Shown in pieces: positions 1 to 5,382 of a stretch of DNA of 5,382 bases (positions are counted from its first letter, which is position 1; the number at the start of each line of letters is the position of its first letter). The stretch spans positions 1-5,382 of the forward strand of contig JAUXDG010000204.1 of NCBI GenBank assembly GCA_030618475.1, in the 5' to 3' direction. This DNA comes from Gammaproteobacteria bacterium. Its GTDB lineage: Bacteria > Pseudomonadota > Gammaproteobacteria > DSM-19610. Under the pieces are notes generated by a model. The model was not told where the DNA came from. It did not search any database and saw only the letters and a program-made list of their open reading frames with translations. The position numbers and the translations under genes were made by a program.

Positions 1-1
1 C

Positions 2-166
2 TAGGAGCCTGTCCGAGAATAGCGATCGTAACGAGGGCAAGACTGGTTGAGTCAGATTTGTCGATCATTTGAGGCGAACAGTGGACCTATTTAACGAAAA
101 TGATCGGGAAATCTGGCCAACCAGGCTTGTCCGCAGTAGATTAGTCTATTCTCGGACAGGCTCCTA
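2..166. repeat. MITE-like palindromic element with 21-bp perfect terminal inverted repeats
   Basis: Positions 2-22 are the exact reverse complement of 146-166 (outer end TAGGAGCCTGTCCGAG). Pairing continues inward: 35-48 pairs with 119-132 with one mismatch and one G-T pair, and 51-70 pairs with 98-117 with one mismatch and two G-T pairs. This leaves a loop at about 71-97. The least paired part is 23-34 against 133-145. The whole unit could therefore fold as one long hairpin as RNA or single-stranded DNA. It has no plausible open reading frame. TA sits at both outer ends (2-3 and 165-166), so the repeat proper may be 4-22/146-164 flanked by a TA target duplication, as made by IS630/Tc1-type transposases; that family link is inference. 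A non-autonomous miniature transposon is the best reading. A long intergenic repeat of another kind is the alternative. The inverted repeat is certain; the mobile nature is not. Confidence 0.8.
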
Positions 167-181
167 AGCTCGGGTATATCT

Positions 182-1522
182 ATGAAAGTAACCATTTACG
201 GCTCCGGTTATGTGGGACTGGTCACCGGCGCTTGCCTGGCACAGGTTGGCAATGAGGTACTGTGCGTCGACATCGATCCAGACAAAATTGAGCGGCTTGA
301 GCGGGGTGAAAGCCCGATCTACGAACCGGGCCTGACAGAAATGATCCGCGCCAACCAGACGGCGGGAAGGCTGAAATTCACCCTGGACCCTGCCGAGGGC
401 GTAGCGCACGGCCTGTTTCAGTTTATTGCCGTCGGCACGCCGCCAGACGAGGATGGCTCTGCCGATCTGCAACACGTGCTTGCGGTCGCCAGATCGATTG
501 GCGAACACCTCAGCGAATACCGTATTGTTGTCAACAAATCGACGGTGCCGGTCGGCACGGCAGACCGGGTGCGAGCCCAGGCACAGGAAATTCTCGACCA
601 ACGCAGTTCCCGGCTCGAATTTGACGTCGTATCCAACCCCGAATTTCTCAAGGAAGGTGCAGCGATCGATGATTTCATGCGCCCGGACCGTATCGTTATC
701 GGTACCGATAACCCCAGGACCACGGAACTGCTGAGGGCACTGTACACACCGTTCAACCGCAACCACGAACGCATTCTGGCCATGGATATCCGCTCCGCGG
801 AACTCACCAAGTACGCCGCCAACTCCCTGCTCGCCACTAAAATCAGTTTTATGAACGAGTTATCCAACATCGCCGAGAAACTGGGGGCGGATATCGAACA
901 GGTGCGTGTCGGCATTGGCTCCGATCCACGCATCGGGTACCAGTTTATCTATCCTGGTGCCGGTTACGGCGGCTCCTGTTTCCCGAAAGACGTGCGCGCG
1001 CTTGAACAAACAGCACTGGAAAATGATTACACGCCCGAACTGCTGCATGCTGTGGAAGCCGTCAATTTCCGCCAGAAACGTACATTATTTAACAAGATCA
1101 CGGCGCATTACCAAGGCCAGCTCAAAGGTAAAACCTTTGCCCTGTGGGGGCTTTCATTCAAACCCAACACCGACGACATGCGCGAAGCCTCCAGCCGTGT
1201 ACTGATGGAAGCGCTCTGGGAACAGGGTGCCACGGTACGCGTGTTCGACCCGGAGGCGCGTGAGGAAACCAGCCGGATTTACGGCCAGCGAGACGATCTG
1301 GTAATATGTGATTCCGCCGAAGATACCTTGCAAGGCTCCGACGCACTGGTCGTTATTACCGAGTGGAACGTGTTCCGCAGCCCGAACTTCGATCTCATCC
1401 GGACCCGCCTGAAAGAACCACTGATCTTTGACGGTCGAAATCTGTATGACCCTGATTTTCTTGTCAAACAGGGCTTCACCTATTATTCAATCGGGCGCCA
1501 GGCGATAGGCCCGGACACCTGA
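182..1522 (+). CDS. ugd: UDP-glucose 6-dehydrogenase
   Basis: The 446-residue product should oxidise UDP-glucose to UDP-glucuronate with two NAD+ in the cytoplasm, supplying uronic acid for exopolysaccharide, capsule or lipopolysaccharide modification. The N-terminal Rossmann domain starts at once with GSGYVGLVTG (7-16), followed by the acidic end of the second strand (VDID, 29-32) and YEPGL (47-51). The central helical domain carries NPEFLKEGAAIDDF (152-165) and ELTKYAANS (207-215) with the conserved Lys210 and Asn214. The catalytic cysteine is Cys266 in GYGGSCFPKD, with Asp270 after it. The C-terminal UDP-binding domain has LWGLSFKPNTDDMREA (321-336). Length and motifs are those of a full active enzyme. 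The start is the canonical one for the family, directly before the first beta strand. The Shine-Dalgarno sequence is poor (only GGG at 172-174), because the MITE-like repeat ends at 166. The sugar-nucleotide dehydrogenase family is certain; UDP-glucose rather than another UDP-sugar is likely from the close match to Ugd motifs. Confidence 0.95.
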   Translation: MKVTIYGSGYVGLVTGACLAQVGNEVLCVDIDPDKIERLERGESPIYEPGLTEMIRANQTAGRLKFTLDPAEGVAHGLFQFIAVGTPPDEDGSADLQHVLAVARSIGEHLSEYRIVVNKSTVPVGTADRVRAQAQEILDQRSSRLEFDVVSNPEFLKEGAAIDDFMRPDRIVIGTDNPRTTELLRALYTPFNRNHERILAMDIRSAELTKYAANSLLATKISFMNELSNIAEKLGADIEQVRVGIGSDPRIGYQFIYPGAGYGGSCFPKDVRALEQTALENDYTPELLHAVEAVNFRQKRTLFNKITAHYQGQLKGKTFALWGLSFKPNTDDMREASSRVLMEALWEQGATVRVFDPEAREETSRIYGQRDDLVICDSAEDTLQGSDALVVITEWNVFRSPNFDLIRTRLKEPLIFDGRNLYDPDFLVKQGFTYYSIGRQAIGPDT

Positions 1523-1546
1523 TCAACATGGAATGCGTGAATGTGA

Positions 1547-2017
1547 CTAGAGATGACGGCTGAATTCCGAGCGCTGAACATCCCCCATCAACATTTCAAA
1601 CGTCTCTGCGCTGACGTGGATAAGTCTTTCGTGATCTCCCGCCTCAAAGTAGATATCTGACTGTTCGGCCAGTCCATCATCGATAATGGTGTCCATTTCA
1701 TACACCGCGCCCAACGGTGGCACCGCCCCGGGTTCACAATCCTCGAACAGGGCATCCAACTCGTACTCGGTGGCCAACCCCAGATTACGATTGGTCTGCC
1801 GATGAAGTTCACCCAGGTCCACTCGACAGCTTGCCGGTAATACCGCAAGCAGGTATCCACGATCATCCTCCAGCACAACCGACTTGGCGATACGGTCGCC
1901 TGGAACATGTGCCAGCTGCGCTGACTCCATACTGGTTGACGAGTACGGGTGGTTGATGACATCAAATTCGGCACCCTGTTCGACCAGGTAATCCTCGACA
2001 CGATTGGCAATGGTCAT
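1547..2017 (-). CDS. YbaK/EbsC-family aminoacyl-tRNA deacylase
   Basis: The 156-residue protein fits the single-domain tRNA-editing fold of the YbaK/EbsC/ProX group. These cytoplasmic proteins hydrolyse mischarged aminoacyl-tRNAs (for example Cys-tRNA(Pro) or Ala-tRNA(Pro)) in trans. Visible hallmarks are an N-terminal helix with the 'HPYSSTSMESAQLAHVPG' stretch (23-40), RIAKSVVLE (42-50) with Lys45 at the conserved catalytic lysine position, the Gly/Pro loop CEPGAVPPLG (94-103), and the C-terminal EAGDHERLIHVS strand region (125-136). The ATG at 2017 is chosen because an AAAGGAGG ribosome binding site lies 8 bases upstream, and because the extra 51 residues from an upstream ATG at 2170 look like translated promoter DNA. 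The gene converges on ugd, with 24 bases between stop codons and no clear terminator hairpin there. The exact editing substrate cannot be read from sequence. The family is confident, the specificity unknown. Confidence 0.88.
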   Translation of the reverse strand: MTIANRVEDYLVEQGAEFDVINHPYSSTSMESAQLAHVPGDRIAKSVVLEDDRGYLLAVLPASCRVDLGELHRQTNRNLGLATEYELDALFEDCEPGAVPPLGAVYEMDTIIDDGLAEQSDIYFEAGDHERLIHVSAETFEMLMGDVQRSEFSRHL

Positions 2018-2025
2018 GGTAACAC

Positions 2026-2033
2026 CCTCCTTT
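2026..2033 (-). promoter_or_regulatory. Strong Shine-Dalgarno site deciding the deacylase start
   Basis: On the minus strand this reads AAAGGAGG, an almost full anti-SD match, 8 bases before the ATG at 2017. It is the strongest ribosome binding site in the window and rules in favour of the 156-residue product over the longer open frame. Confidence 0.85.
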
Positions 2034-2050
2034 GCTGGACTCTCAGCCTG

Positions 2051-2079
2051 AGTATAGTTCAGACTGGCTCGACAGCCAG
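2051..2079 (-). promoter_or_regulatory. Candidate sigma70 promoter of the deacylase gene
   Basis: The minus strand has a -10 box TATACT (2051-2056; five of six consensus bases). Seventeen bases upstream is a weak -35 CTGGCT (2074-2079; three of six). Transcription would begin near 2044, giving a leader of about 27 bases that carries the AAAGGAGG site. The -35 region lies inside an inverted repeat. This is pattern inference only. Confidence 0.4.
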
Positions 2080-2080
2080 T
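2063..2080. repeat. Perfect 7-bp inverted repeat in the divergent spacer
   Basis: ACTGGCT (2063-2069) and AGCCAGT (2074-2080) are perfect reverse complements separated by four bases. The repeat covers the presumed -35 box of the minus-strand deacylase gene, a fitting place for an operator. It lies on the template side of a non-coding divergent spacer, so a terminator role is unlikely. No known regulator's site was recognised. Confidence 0.45.
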
Positions 2081-2124
2081 GCGGCGGTCGATCCGGGGCG
2101 GGAGATCGAAGACCGGGCTTAACG

Positions 2125-2133
2125 TGCGATAAT
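2125..2133 (+). promoter_or_regulatory. Candidate extended -10 promoter of the metallopeptidase gene
   Basis: TGC followed by GATAAT (2128-2133) is an extended -10 element with five of six consensus bases. No good -35 box stands at the usual distance. A start near 2140 would give a leader of about 25 bases before the ATG at 2165. It is divergent from the deacylase promoter. Support is moderate to weak. Confidence 0.38.
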
Positions 2134-2164
2134 CCCTGCCAACACGCCTATTATCAGCGAGCCC

Positions 2165-2848
2165 ATGCATATCCTGTTCGGTACTTTATTGCTTTTGCTG
2201 CTGTTGTTTGGCCCCCAACTCTGGGTACAGGCGGTACTGAAGCGGCACAATAAACCCAGGAGCGATTTCCCAGGTAGCGGAGGGGAATTTGCACGCCACC
2301 TGCTCAACAAACTTCAACTTGACAAGGTGCAGGTTGAAGCCAGCGAACAGGGCGACCATTACGACCCGCACAGCAAGACGGTTCGACTGACCCCTGACAA
2401 ACTGAATGGGAAATCGCTGACAGCGATAACCGTTGCTGCCCATGAAGTAGGGCACGCACTGCAGGATAAGCTGGGCTACAAACCACTGCTACTGCGCAGC
2501 AGGCTGGCAGTGCTGGCACAAGCCGTACAGCAACTGGGAAACGGCCTGTTTATTCTGGCACCGCTGGTCACGGTGTTGAGCCGTGCACCTTCGTCAGGCG
2601 TTCTGATGCTGGCAGCCGGTGTGGCCAGCTTTGGCTCGGCGGCACTGGTCCACCTGATCACTCTTCCGGTAGAGTGGGACGCCAGTTTTCGCCGTGCCCT
2701 GCCACTGCTTGAGGCGGGCCGTTATTTATCAGGGCAGGACCAGCGACATGCCCGGCAGATCCTGACTGCCGCCGCTTTCACCTACATTGCCGGATCCCTG
2801 GCGAGCCTGTTAAATCTATGGCGCTGGTTGCGTTGGTTCAGACGATAA
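2165..2848 (+). CDS. Membrane zinc metallopeptidase, YugP type
   Basis: The 227-residue protein matches the layout of the YugP-like neutral zinc metallopeptidase family (Zn_peptidase_2). An N-terminal hydrophobic segment (about 4-22) comes first. A soluble stretch follows with DHYDPHSKTVRLTPD (64-78), a family signature, and the zinc motif HEVGH (93-97; His93 and His97 as ligands, Glu94 catalytic). LPVEWDAS (167-174) supplies Glu170 as a likely third ligand. Further hydrophobic segments lie at about 125-140, 145-167 and 199-217, so the enzyme is membrane-embedded with the active site next to the bilayer. The C-terminus is basic and tryptophan-rich (LWRWLRWFRR). Substrates of this family are not established. 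The start has a weak ribosome binding site, but it sits right at the hydrophobic leader as in relatives. No peptidase partner or operon mate is evident; the next gene begins 109 bases after the stop. Confidence 0.85.
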   Translation: MHILFGTLLLLLLLFGPQLWVQAVLKRHNKPRSDFPGSGGEFARHLLNKLQLDKVQVEASEQGDHYDPHSKTVRLTPDKLNGKSLTAITVAAHEVGHALQDKLGYKPLLLRSRLAVLAQAVQQLGNGLFILAPLVTVLSRAPSSGVLMLAAGVASFGSAALVHLITLPVEWDASFRRALPLLEAGRYLSGQDQRHARQILTAAAFTYIAGSLASLLNLWRWLRWFRR

Positions 2849-2944
2849 AACGCTCAAGCGTGCGGCACTCGGGGCCGATGCCTTAGGGTACTGACAAGAT
2901 CACGGGGGCAAAAACCCTCTGCCACATACAACAGTTGGAAGGAA

Positions 2945-2950
2945 AAGGAA
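2945..2950 (+). promoter_or_regulatory. Shine-Dalgarno site for the small exported protein gene
   Basis: AAGGAA lies 7 bases before the ATG at 2958 and only 4 bases before the overlapping GTG at 2955. The spacing favours the ATG as start. The purine-rich run beginning at 2938 contains a second GGAAGG further upstream. Confidence 0.6.
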
Positions 2951-2957
2951 CACGGTG

Positions 2958-3377
2958 ATGAAACGGATACCACTTGTTCTTATATTTTTTCTTGGTGGAC
3001 TGATCAGCCCATTCAATGCAGGCGCCCGGGACATGGATGATCAGTACGCCGTGTTTGGCGTCGGTGCCGAAAACTGTGCGGTTTATCTGGTTGCTCGCGA
3101 CCAGGGTGGTGTCGCTGAACGCTGGTATCATCACTGGCTGGCCGGTTTCCTGTCTGCAGTGAACAACGCCGGCGCCAGTACTTACAACATCCTTGGCGAA
3201 AAGAGCATGGCCGATATTCTTGATTGGCTGGAAGGCTATTGCGCCGCCAATCCGAATGTCAACTTCTCGAATGCCGTTGCCGACATGGCCGCCATTCTCT
3301 ACGCTGACCGGCAAAACATTGCACCTGGCAAACAAGGTGGCTGGAACAAGTTCACTGACCAGCCGGCTGAGCCCTGA
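2958..3377 (+). CDS. Small exported protein with two cysteines, unknown function
   Basis: I do not recognise a confident family for this 139-residue product. It opens with a classic Sec signal peptide: basic MKR, a hydrophobic core LVLIFFLGGLI (about 6-16) and an AGA site (21-23) suggesting cleavage before Arg24. The mature part of about 116 residues is helical in character and holds just two cysteines, Cys40 (GAENCAVYL) and Cys95 (LEGYCAANP), which could form a disulfide in the periplasm. The pattern 'Cys, then a WLAGFLSAVN helix, then DWLEGYCAANP' recalls small periplasmic helical proteins of the Rap1a/Tai immunity or HdeA-like kind, but this is a weak resemblance. No toxin or secretion gene is nearby to back an immunity role. 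The C-terminus (PGKQGGWNKFTDQPAEP) looks disordered. A GTG three bases upstream is an alternative start. The coding call rests on signal peptide, ribosome binding site and domain-like composition. Confidence 0.78.
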   Translation: MKRIPLVLIFFLGGLISPFNAGARDMDDQYAVFGVGAENCAVYLVARDQGGVAERWYHHWLAGFLSAVNNAGASTYNILGEKSMADILDWLEGYCAANPNVNFSNAVADMAAILYADRQNIAPGKQGGWNKFTDQPAEP

Positions 3378-3500
3378 CTTCATTGGGAGAAACGCGCCAA
3401 CACTGACAGCGCCTTTACCTTCTCTTCCTGCCAAACGAAAAGAAACATCGTCAAATACTGTTACCCCGTTCCCCGCAAACAGCAGCCAGCCTGCTGCGAC

Positions 3501-3538
3501 TATACTTGCCCTGTCAACAGCATTTTGGCTTATACTTG
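3501..3538. repeat. TATACTTG direct repeat, two copies 30 bp apart
   Basis: TATACTTG occurs at 3501-3508 and again at 3531-3538, 30 bases apart or about three helical turns. Each copy contains TATACT, a good -10 box. TTGCCC (3506-3511) with TTATAC (3530-3535) gives an 18-base spacing and so a second possible promoter. The repeat could instead be a pair of activator half-sites. An 8-base repeat may also be chance. Confidence 0.35.
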
Positions 3539-3543
3539 AATTC

Positions 3544-3555
3544 CCTGATATCAGG
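3544..3555. promoter_or_regulatory. Perfect 12-bp palindrome, possible operator
   Basis: CCTGATATCAGG is fully self-complementary. The first arm can also pair with TCAGG at 3569-3573, enclosing a small GGCT/AGCC stem (3554-3557 with 3563-3566). It lies just upstream of the kinase promoter, where an activator or repressor site would be expected. No regulator is assigned. Confidence 0.35.
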
Positions 3556-3586
3556 CTGAAGGAGCCAGTCAGGAAATACCGTGTCA

Positions 3587-3615
3587 TTGCCACGCTACCC
3601 GCACCTTAGTATATA
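3587..3615 (+). promoter_or_regulatory. Candidate sigma70 promoter of the sensor kinase gene
   Basis: TTGCCA (3587-3592; five of six consensus bases) and TATATA (3610-3615; four of six) are spaced by exactly 17 bases. An overlapping TATAAA (3612-3617) fits the -10 consensus better at 19-base spacing. Transcription would start near 3622-3624, so the leader would be very short and would begin at or inside the ribosome binding site (3621-3627). Confidence 0.5.
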
Positions 3616-3620
3616 AACCC

Positions 3621-3627
3621 GGAAGGA
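3621..3627 (+). promoter_or_regulatory. Shine-Dalgarno site supporting a TTG start
   Basis: GGAAGGA ends 10 bases before the TTG at 3638. No in-frame ATG or GTG lies near the start of the PAS domain, so this site supports the rare TTG initiator, which also limits translation. Confidence 0.6.
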
Positions 3628-3637
3628 AAAAACATCG

Positions 3638-5269
3638 TTGCCTGATATTCAGTGTGACTCACTTCGCGCAGTCATAGATGCCTCCAGGCATGGTTACTGG
3701 GACTGGGTCGACCCCACCCGGCAGAATCAGATCTGGCTTTCCAGCCGATACTACGACTTGCTGGGATACAACACCGGAGAATTCCCCCCGACCATATCCT
3801 GGTTAAGCCAGGCTATTCACCCGGATGATCGGGACAGGGTCTGGACTTCCATCGACAGACACCTGAAACACAAACAGACTTTCGATATCGAATACCGCAT
3901 AAAAACAAAGGAGGGTGGGTACCGGTGGGTCCTGGCTCGTGGCCAGGCATGCTGGGATGAGGAAAACAGGCCTACCCGCATGTCCGGCACTATCGAGGAT
4001 GTTACCGATCGCAAAATCTATCAGGATGCCATCAGTCACCTCATCTCGGGGATAGCCTCGCATACCGGCATCTCCTATCTGGAAAGCCTGGTGCTCGAAA
4101 TATGCAAACTGTTTGATGTGGATTACGCCCTGATTGCCCTGCTTGACGATGATAATCAACAGCGCCTTCATACCGTCGCTGTTTGCGCACAAAACCAGAT
4201 TACCGACAATATGAGTTATGACCTCGCCGGCACCCCTTGTGCAGAAGTGATTGGCGCATCTCCCTGTACCTTTCGCTCCCATATCCAGGAAAAGTTCCCG
4301 GAAGATGCGCTGCTTAGAGAGATGGAGGTGGAAAGCTATATTGGTATTCCCTTATTTTCCTCTGATGGCAATGCTCTGGGACTGATGGCGCTGTTGAACA
4401 AAAAGCGAATGCCCAACGATTTATTCATTACTGAAATCACACAGCTGTTTGCTGACCGCGCTGCTGCAGAAATTGAACGCATACAATCCGAATCAGAACT
4501 GCAGCTCCACCGCCAACATCTGGAAGATCTGGTTGAGTTTCGTAGCAACGAACTGAACAGGGTTATCAAGGAACTGGAATCTTTCAGTTACTCGGTTTCA
4601 CACGATCTGCGCGCCCCGCTGCGCGCTATTAATGGATACAGCAATGCACTGAGCGAAGATTGTGACGAACAGCTGGACGACATCGCCAAAGATCACCTGA
4701 ACCGCATTCGTAATGCGGCGAAACGAATGGAGCGACTGATCGATGACCTGCTGGCTTTATCCCGCGTGACACGTCATCAGATCAAACGATCCCGGGTAAA
4801 TCTTTCTGTACTGAGCCGGGAAATTCTGCAACAGTTGCAAACAGGCTATCCGCAACGAAACGTAATCGTAAACATACAGCCTGATATTGTCGCCAGCGGG
4901 GACCCTAACCTTATCCGTATTGTTCTGGAAAACCTGATCGGCAACGCCTGGAAATACACCGGTAAAATTGACCCGGCCAGGATTGAGATTTCGATGCACG
5001 CCGGAGGTGAAGAAAATGTATACCAGATACAGGACAATGGAACAGGGTTCAATATGGACTATGCGAAAAAACTGTTTGAAGTGTTTCAGCGTTTGCACCG
5101 CACAGATGATTTCGAGGGCACCGGCGTAGGCCTGGCAACAGTCAAGCGCATCATCGAACGTCACGGTGGTTCCATCTGGGCAGAAAGCCGGGAAGGCGAT
5201 GGTGCCCGTTTTTATTTCACTTTGCCTGTCCAGAAAAATATACCGGCCGCTGTCGTCACTCCAGGGTGA
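3638..5269 (+). CDS. Soluble PAS-GAF sensor histidine kinase
   Basis: The 543-residue protein is a two-component sensor kinase. A PAS domain of the PAS_3 kind fills about 8-126 (GYWDWVD, LLGYNTGEFP, HPDDRDRVW, EYRIKTKEGGYRWVLARG, GTIEDVTDRK). A GAF domain follows at about 140-282 (GTPCAEV at 199-205, YIGIPLFSSDGNALGLMALLN at about 234-254). A coiled-coil linker (about 278-312) leads into a HisKA domain of the phytochrome-like type, SVSHDLRAPLRAI, with phospho-acceptor His322. The ATPase domain has the N box ENLIGNAWKYT (431-441, Asn436), G1 DNGTGF (466-471), F box KLFEVFQRLH (478-487) and G2 GTGVGLA (494-500), so all catalytic boxes are intact. No signal peptide or membrane segment is present, so it should sense a cytoplasmic cue. 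PAS and GAF ligands cannot be read; the PAS lacks obvious haem or flavin residues that I could assign. The start is TTG, since no in-frame ATG precedes the PAS core. No response regulator follows within the 113 bases left in the window. Confidence 0.92.
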   Translation: MPDIQCDSLRAVIDASRHGYWDWVDPTRQNQIWLSSRYYDLLGYNTGEFPPTISWLSQAIHPDDRDRVWTSIDRHLKHKQTFDIEYRIKTKEGGYRWVLARGQACWDEENRPTRMSGTIEDVTDRKIYQDAISHLISGIASHTGISYLESLVLEICKLFDVDYALIALLDDDNQQRLHTVAVCAQNQITDNMSYDLAGTPCAEVIGASPCTFRSHIQEKFPEDALLREMEVESYIGIPLFSSDGNALGLMALLNKKRMPNDLFITEITQLFADRAAAEIERIQSESELQLHRQHLEDLVEFRSNELNRVIKELESFSYSVSHDLRAPLRAINGYSNALSEDCDEQLDDIAKDHLNRIRNAAKRMERLIDDLLALSRVTRHQIKRSRVNLSVLSREILQQLQTGYPQRNVIVNIQPDIVASGDPNLIRIVLENLIGNAWKYTGKIDPARIEISMHAGGEENVYQIQDNGTGFNMDYAKKLFEVFQRLHRTDDFEGTGVGLATVKRIIERHGGSIWAESREGDGARFYFTLPVQKNIPAAVVTPG

Positions 5270-5289
5270 TTATTAATGACTGCCCACCT

Positions 5290-5382
5290 TAGGAGTCGTC
5301 CAGAAATAACTCACCGATCTTACTTGCCCTGTCGTCCGTCTTCTTTGTTACGGCAAGGGTTACAGGGCCGTGCTATGCGCCC
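5290..5382. mobile_element. Possible end of a mobile or repeat element, cut by the window edge
   Basis: From 5290 the sequence reads TAGGAGTCGTCCAGAAATAA. Allowing three single-base gaps, about 17 positions match the tip of the palindromic element at 2-22 (shared blocks TAGGAG, GTCC, AGAA and TA). It also begins with TA. Short internal inverted pairs follow: CTTGCC (5323-5328) with GGCAAG (5352-5357), and GCCCTGT (5326-5332) with ACAGGGC (5362-5368), which compete with each other. No coding frame is evident in the part seen. It may be the left end of a related insertion sequence or MITE; the other end lies outside the window, so this remains tentative. Confidence 0.35.

Larger units (their letters stand above)
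3378..3637. other. Non-coding spacer between the exported protein and kinase genes
   Basis: I see no gene here on either strand. Open frames crossing it have no ribosome binding site and are shadows. It contains a 6-bp hairpin CAGCAG/CTGCTG (3480-3485 with 3491-3496, 5-base loop) with no following T-run, so it is not a standard terminator. It also holds two copies of TATACTTG, a palindrome and a sigma70-like promoter, listed separately. The length and signal density suggest that the kinase gene has its own regulated transcription. Confidence 0.6.

Noticed and set aside
164..766. 200-residue minus-strand frame antisense to ugd
   Set aside because: It is a shadow of a highly conserved gene, with no domain of its own.
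1523..1546. Bidirectional terminator between the convergent ugd and deacylase genes
   Set aside because: The 24 bases contain no inverted repeat or T-run worth calling.
2018..2170. N-terminal extension of the deacylase to an upstream ATG at 2170
   Set aside because: The extension is arginine-rich with no family similarity, crosses the divergent promoters, and bypasses the AAAGGAGG site placed for the ATG at 2017.
2850..2882. Hairpins after the metallopeptidase stop (ACGCTCAAGCGT and GGCA..TGCC) as a terminator
   Set aside because: The stems are only 4-6 bp with mismatches and no T-run follows, so they do not meet the intrinsic terminator pattern.
3360..3369. Palindrome CAGCCGGCTG at the end of the exported protein gene
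   Set aside because: It lies within coding sequence, is short and GC-rich, has no loop and no T-run, so it is likely chance.
2883..3593. 236-residue open frame on the minus strand covering the exported protein gene and the spacer
   Set aside because: It has no recognisable domain, and the plus-strand gene beneath it has a ribosome binding site, a signal peptide and domain-like composition. It is best explained as a chance frame.
3193..3609. 138-residue plus-strand frame overlapping the end of the exported protein gene
   Set aside because: It is out of frame with a better-supported gene, low in domain character and lacks a convincing ribosome binding site.

Overview
The window looks like chromosomal DNA of a proteobacterium, most likely a gammaproteobacterium. 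This rests on protein style (Ugd, YbaK/EbsC, a phytochrome-like histidine kinase core), moderate GC content, AGGAGG-type ribosome binding sites and sigma70-like promoter boxes. No gene here fixes the genus. It holds five intact genes and two pieces of non-coding repeat DNA at its edges.

Left edge (1-181): a 165-bp, nearly full-length palindrome with perfect 21-bp ends including flanking TA dinucleotides. It carries no gene and resembles a MITE (non-autonomous miniature transposon). It ends 15 bases before the start codon of a UDP-glucose 6-dehydrogenase gene (ugd, 182-1522, plus strand), so it forms most of the visible leader and promoter region of ugd.

Middle (1523-2848): ugd converges on a YbaK/EbsC-type aminoacyl-tRNA deacylase gene (1547-2017, minus strand) with only 24 bases between them. 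That gene is divergent from a membrane zinc metallopeptidase of the YugP type (2165-2848, plus strand). The 147-base divergent spacer holds a candidate promoter for each direction and a perfect 7-bp inverted repeat.

Right half (2849-5382): a small exported protein with two cysteines and no confident family (2958-3377) is followed by a 260-base non-coding stretch with palindromes, a spaced direct repeat and a good sigma70-like promoter. Then comes a soluble PAS-GAF-HisKA-HATPase sensor kinase starting at TTG (3638-5269). After the kinase, a sequence beginning TAGGAG..GTCC..AGAA resembles the tip of the left-edge element and may open a related mobile element cut by the window end.

The genes do not form an obvious single pathway. 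Ugd supplies UDP-glucuronate for envelope or exopolysaccharide synthesis, the deacylase proofreads tRNA charging, the peptidase and small exported protein act at the envelope, and the kinase is a cytoplasmic sensor whose partner regulator is not in the window. I see no strong evidence for an undescribed multi-gene system. The most notable structures are the palindromic element abutting ugd and its possible relative at the right edge.
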